Below are positions 59,863 through 64,000 of a stretch of 64,000 bases of DNA, piece by piece. Each line of letters starts with the position of its first letter. Positions within the stretch are counted from its first letter, which is position 1. A model generated the notes under the pieces. That model saw only the letters and a list, made by a program, of their open reading frames with translations, was not told the DNA's origin and searched no databases. Made by a program: the position numbers and the translations under genes. Source of the stretch: Chrysoperla carnea (Eukaryota > Arthropoda > Insecta > Neuroptera > Chrysopidae); the NCBI RefSeq assembly GCF_905475395.1, contig NC_058337.1, positions 14,744,983 through 14,808,982 on the forward strand, read 5' to 3'.

Positions 59863-60577
59863 TACAGTGTGTCCCCGGATAGAGGTAACTATACTTGTAA
59901 ATTTTCTTATTTTTCAATTTAAGAAAAAAAGTCATTCTTTAAAAAAAATTTTGCTTATTCTGAAAAGTATGTAGGCATATTTAAAACTTCTAAATAATGT
60001 ACAGGGTAGCCAAAAAATTGAAATCAGTATTTTTCTTTTTGGTAAACAACCCTTCTTTTTTATAAGTTGACAAAATGTTATTCAGAAAAGTTGCTCGAAA
60101 TTATGACAATTATGACTCATTTTTTATTTGAACAAAAGTGATAATTACAAAAAAACGTAACAAAGAAAATAATAATAAATCAATTAACATGTACTATTCG
60201 AGAGTGTATTTTTTTTGTGGACTAGGTTAGAAAATTAAAAAGAAAATTTATTTGCTCGGATAAACATTCACTAAAAATGGAATTGTCATAGTTAGTAAAT
60301 CTTGAAATTCAGTCATGAATTTGAATCTTTAGTCATAATTGTTAATTTCGAGCAATTTCGAGCAAAAATAGGTAAGTAGTTTACAAAAAAAAAAAAAATA
60401 AATAAATAAATAGTTATACCAAATTTTTGGCTACCCTGTACATTATTTAGAAGTCTTAAATATTCCTACATACTTTTCAGAATAAGCAAATTTTTTTACA
60501 AAGAATGACTTTTTTTCTTAAAATGCAAAATAAGAAAATTTACAAGTATAGTTACCTCTATCCGGGGACACACTGTA
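59863..60577. mobile_element. Snap-back mariner-type MITE, copy 2 (715 bp)
   Basis: The TIRs TACAGTGTGTCCCCGGATAG and AGGTAACTATACTTGTAAAT are perfectly inverted at the right end. It is flanked by TA within ATATA. The whole element folds on itself. It is the better-preserved sibling of 34443-35193. Confidence 0.88.
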
Positions 60578-60589
60578 TATATCACAGTC

Positions 60590-61075
60590 AAAACTCATAG
60601 ACAATCAAAAGTACTTTTGACTACAGGTAAATTTGCGGTCAAAAGTGGTTTTGACTGATGGTTCTGGTCAAAACTGGATTTAATTTCTAGAGGGAAACCG
60701 TTATGAATAATTCGGTATTTAATAACTCTGGTCAAAATAACCCGGTCATTACAACTCTGGTAAAAATAACTCGACGCAAAAACAACCCGCTGCCAAAACA
60801 ACTTCGATCAAAACAACTTGGTACAAAAACAACTTGCATAAACTCTGCGACTGTGATTGCGTTCACTCACTGATCCACTGATCCTTTAATGGGGCCAACT
60901 TAACATGGGTATGCGAATTTTTTTTACTTTTTTGTTAACCCTGTGATCATGTTCATTCACCGATACAAGGGTTTTGCCCATGCCTTTAATAAGGTCGAGT
61001 TAGCACGGGTTTGCGTGTTTTTTAGCTTTTTGGTTAACCCTATAATTGCGTGCATTCACTAATCCACGCTTTCGG
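60590..61075. mobile_element. Composite element with tandem units, copy 2 (partial)
   Basis: ATCAAAAGTACTTTTGAC and GGTCAAAAGTGGTTTTGAC near the left, then CAAAACAACTTGGTACAAAA, then two or more inverted ~105-bp units containing GTTAACCCT-TGATTGCGTTCATTCAC-TGATCCA, as in 5381-6165. Confidence 0.65.
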
Positions 61076-61204
61076 AAAAAATTATCTACATGATGGTTTC
61101 GAAATCCTTTGCGTGATTAAGAAGAAGTTAGCGAACAAACAGGCAGCTACTTTCTTTTAACACATACTGAACTATTTACTGCTCTTTCTAAAGAACTTTA
61201 TATA

Positions 61205-61770
61205 CAGTAGAATCTCGATAAGTTAAAGTCCAAGGGAAACAAAAAATATTTTAAGTTATAGAGGTTTTTTGTTATCAAGGGTCTATGTTATTGAATGCAT
61301 CAGAAGGATGGGTTCAATAAAATACTGAAAATAAAATACATATGTAATCATATTTATTCACATTACTTACCATAAAAATAAAACAACAACTAAAGGTTTA
61401 GTCTACTTATAAAAATCTGTGATTTTCTTTTGTTTTAAAAAATTCACTGTTTCTAAATCGATTTGATTTTCAATGACAAATAGAGAGGAGAATACATTAT
61501 CTTCTATGTTGCTACACTGCTCTATAAATGATCGTACAGTTGTTTTGACACTCTTTCAAAATGACTCATTCACACAATTTTATGTTATAGAGGTTGTGGA
61601 AACATTTCTTTTAGTTATTGAGGGCCTAACAGAAATTATTTATTTAAATTATAGAGGTTGCGTATTTTAAGCTATAGAGGTTTTGGGCTCTGATGGGAAG
61701 GGAACGTAGTATTTTTTGAAGTAACTAAGGTTTTTATGTTACCGAGGTTTAACTTATCGAGATTCTACTG
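61205..61770. mobile_element. Pogo-type MITE, 566 bp
   Basis: The ends CAGTAGAATCTCGATAAGTT and AACTTATCGAGATTCTACTG are exact inverses of 20 bp, flanked by TA on both sides (61203-61204, 61771-61772). Pogo/Tigger elements have CAGT-GA-CCTCGATAA-type ends. Internal TATAGAGGTT strings recur. No transposase. Confidence 0.87.
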
Positions 61771-62120
61771 TATTTTTTTCAAAAACAACTTTTGATATTC
61801 GATTTCGTAATACATATTTAGGTAATCTATTTCGCATTTGTAATGAATGTTGTGTGTAGTTCAAAGTATTGATTTAAGTATTTTTATGCCAGTTGGGAAT
61901 ATTTATATTAATAAATAATAAGACTATGAAATAAATGATTAATAAACCAGCTTTTATTAGATTGTCCTGACAAAGATAGATAAAGGTAACCGTACATGCA
62001 ACGGTATGCTAAAAACACGTGTCTGTTCATGTATGTAAACCCATTGACGAGAAAATTTAGCATTTTATTTCTAAAATTTAAATGCTTAAAATAGTTTAGG
62101 TATTTATTCTTTATATATAA

Positions 62121-62626
62121 CAAGTAAAAACAAACAATTGACTGAGTTAATTGTTGACATACCATGCATAGTCAGTGTTGATTTCTTTATCACATTACAC
62201 ATACAAACATGTGACACATACATAACTGATAATCAAGTATAGTACATATTATAAAATTTCTGCCTAATTGGCGCCCTCACGGGTAAACAGTGATGTTTAC
62301 GAAAAAATGTTTCAAACAAAAGTTGTTTAATTTATGATAAGGAACATTTTTTACATTTAAACTTCTGTTCTATCTCTAACGGTTTACAAGATGGGTCCCA
62401 CGGACCCAAGACCCAATTGACCTATGATGCTCATTTACGAACTTGACCTCACTTTTTACGTCCTGAGTACGCTGTAAAAATTTCAACTCGATATCTTTTT
62501 TCGTTTTTGAGTTATCGTAACACCTATGACAAAATTTTTTTCCTAGCATCATTATTTTTAAGCGTTACAAACTTTGGACTAAACTTAATATACTATGTAT
62601 ATTTCATATATACATGGTATAAAAAT
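62121..62626 (+). mobile_element. HINE-like repeat family, copy L (lacks the GGAC array)
   Basis: Same subfamily as H and K, but the section from GTGTCCACAGACGG through GATTTTATG is missing: GAGTTATCGT runs straight into AACACCTATGAC. The tetranucleotide array has therefore been deleted in this copy. Confidence 0.88.
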
Positions 62627-63077
62627 AACAAACAATTAATTATTTTGTATTCGATTTCAACAAAAATTGTTTTTTATTTGATAAACAACTTTCTAGCTTA
62701 AAAATTTGTTCTATCTGTTATCATTAATGAGTATGAGTTGAATTTTCAACCATCCTGAATGTCAACGTCAAATTCATCCAAATAGAACCATTTTTGTATG
62801 GGTCATTTTTTCCCAAAAATTTTTGTTGGAGAAAACTTTAGCCATCGAGAACAAAATGTAGCAAGGTAATTATAGTATCTACATCCCTAATATTTACACT
62901 CTTAAAAAGGGTCTAGAAAAATAATGAGATCTAAAGTTGAGGTAATTCGACTTTAAGAGATTGTTACGGTTGCTTGGTATTTACACAAGATGTATAAACT
63001 AGGGTGCAGGGACTCAGAGCTTTTATTGTAAAAAAATAAAATATATGAGAAACATAAATTTGTTCAGTTTTTTATTA

Positions 63078-63245
63078 CAGTTGAGCCTCGGTAATCCGAC
63101 AAAAATTTTGCAAGGCGGTGTCGAATTCTCAAATTTGTCGGACTATATAGCTGCCACAAACGCCCTTTGGTACGAACTTTTTGAAAAAGAATACCTTGTA
63201 ATACGACAAATTACACATCAAAGTGCTAAGATTTGAATCATTTTC
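63078..63245 (+). mobile_element. Pogo/Tigger-type left end fragment
   Basis: CAGTTGAGCCTCGGTAATCC GACAAAA after TA resembles a Tigger terminus. The matching right end was not found. Confidence 0.45.
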
Positions 63246-63256
63246 TAAAATTAATC

Positions 63257-63350
63257 CATTATTGGAAATATTTAGCCGGTGTAGATTTTAATAGGCGCCG
63301 ACTGTTAAAGTCGCTATGTAAACTAATGGACTTGTTTTTTTCATTTAAGT
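63257..63350. mobile_element. Second copy of the 1487-1639 TIR element (partial, reverse)
   Basis: CATTATTGGAAA, AATAGGCGCC, TCGCTATGTAAACTAATGGA CTTGTTT matches the reverse of the left half of the element at 1487-1639. Confidence 0.6.
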
Positions 63351-63514
63351 ATATTTAACTCAGTTTGATTTTTGTTTTTTTTTTTTAAATATTTTTTTAA
63401 GATTCTATTCATTTTAGTAAAATTTTTAAATATCTATTCATCGATACCTAACCCACCATGGTTTATTGACCTTCATTTTCAGTCTATGTAGGTATGTATG
63501 TTTAGTCCTTTGAT

Positions 63515-63865
63515 CGCGTGGACCGATTTTAATAATTATTGATTATGACGCGTTTGTCTCTAATGCGTCACATAGGAACACGCATAAATTCTTTTTCACA
63601 ATATGATGTCTGGTATTCGCCATATTGAATTTTCATTATTGCCATATCTTCAGTACCACTTGAAAGGTTAAGACCAAACCATTGAGGTCTTAATCTTTAA
63701 AATCGGCCCACGCGTTTGTCCTCTAGTGTGCCACATAGGAATACACATTTTCACAATATGGCGCCTCTCGGTCGCCATATTGAATTTTCATTGATGCATT
63801 ATCTTCAGTAGCACTCTCAAGGCTAAGACAAATCGATTGACGTCTGAATCATCAAAATCGACCCA
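63515..63865. repeat. Two ~160-bp tandem units, retroposon-like
   Basis: GCGTTTGTCTCTAATGCGTC ACATAGGAAC and GCGTTTGTCCTCTAGTGTGC CACATAGGAAT, then ACAATATG and CGCCATATTGAATTTTCATT, recur about 160 bp apart. Confidence 0.75.
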
Positions 63866-64000
63866 CGTGAAGGTTATAAAGAAGGAGAAAGATCGCTATG
63901 TACTAAAGCATTAGCGCACCTGTCCCTGAAAATTTGTAGAATTTATAGTTAATTTTTAAGCCACCAGCCGCGCTGTCATCAAGAAGTAGTATCTGCGAAG

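Overview
This is a eukaryotic nuclear window, very AT-rich, with small spliced genes (GT-AG introns) embedded in dense transposon debris. The three recognisable proteins are metazoan. The repeats (tRNA-derived SINEs, Tc1/mariner, pogo and hAT MITEs, Penelope-like remnants, elements carrying GGAC/GTCY microsatellites) are typical of insect genomes. I read it as an insect scaffold but cannot name the order with confidence.

Genes occupy only the stretch from about 49.2 to 56.6 kb. (1) A two-exon + strand gene (49268-51509) encodes a 236-residue BCDIN3D-type RNA 5'-monophosphate methyltransferase. Its intron holds a dead mariner transposase fragment. (2) A convergent four-exon - strand gene (53169-55838) encodes a 153-residue SANT-domain protein, the BAP18 (C17orf49) subunit of chromatin complexes. 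It was rebuilt here from splice sites, including a six-codon first exon. (3) Head-to-head with it, about 600 bp away, lies the first coding exon of an MFSD1-type lysosomal transporter (56440-56605, +). The rest of that gene lies beyond an intron of more than 7.3 kb that runs off the window. The three products have no obvious shared pathway.

The first 49 kb and the MFSD1 intron contain no gene I can support. They hold at least twelve copies of one ~560-bp family with sub-terminal inverted repeats and a GGAC array (Helentron/HINE-like). They also hold two copies of a tRNA-derived SINE, a decayed Penelope-like element with a GIY-YIG domain, and many palindromic MITEs. Among these are a hAT-type insertion with a perfect 8-bp target duplication, a mariner MITE nested in a HINE-like copy at a TA site, a pair of ~0.7-kb snap-back mariner MITEs, and a pogo-type MITE. 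A ~1-kb foldback element built of tandem subrepeats, composite elements with ~100-bp tandem units, and a 90-nt pre-miRNA-like hairpin complete the list.

The most noteworthy items are the HINE-like family with a recurrent short hydrophobic reading frame, the foldback element, the Penelope remnant with possible flanking repeats, the SINE family and the isolated hairpin. Coordinates of ancient repeats are approximate; gene exon borders are exact by splice consensus and reading frame.
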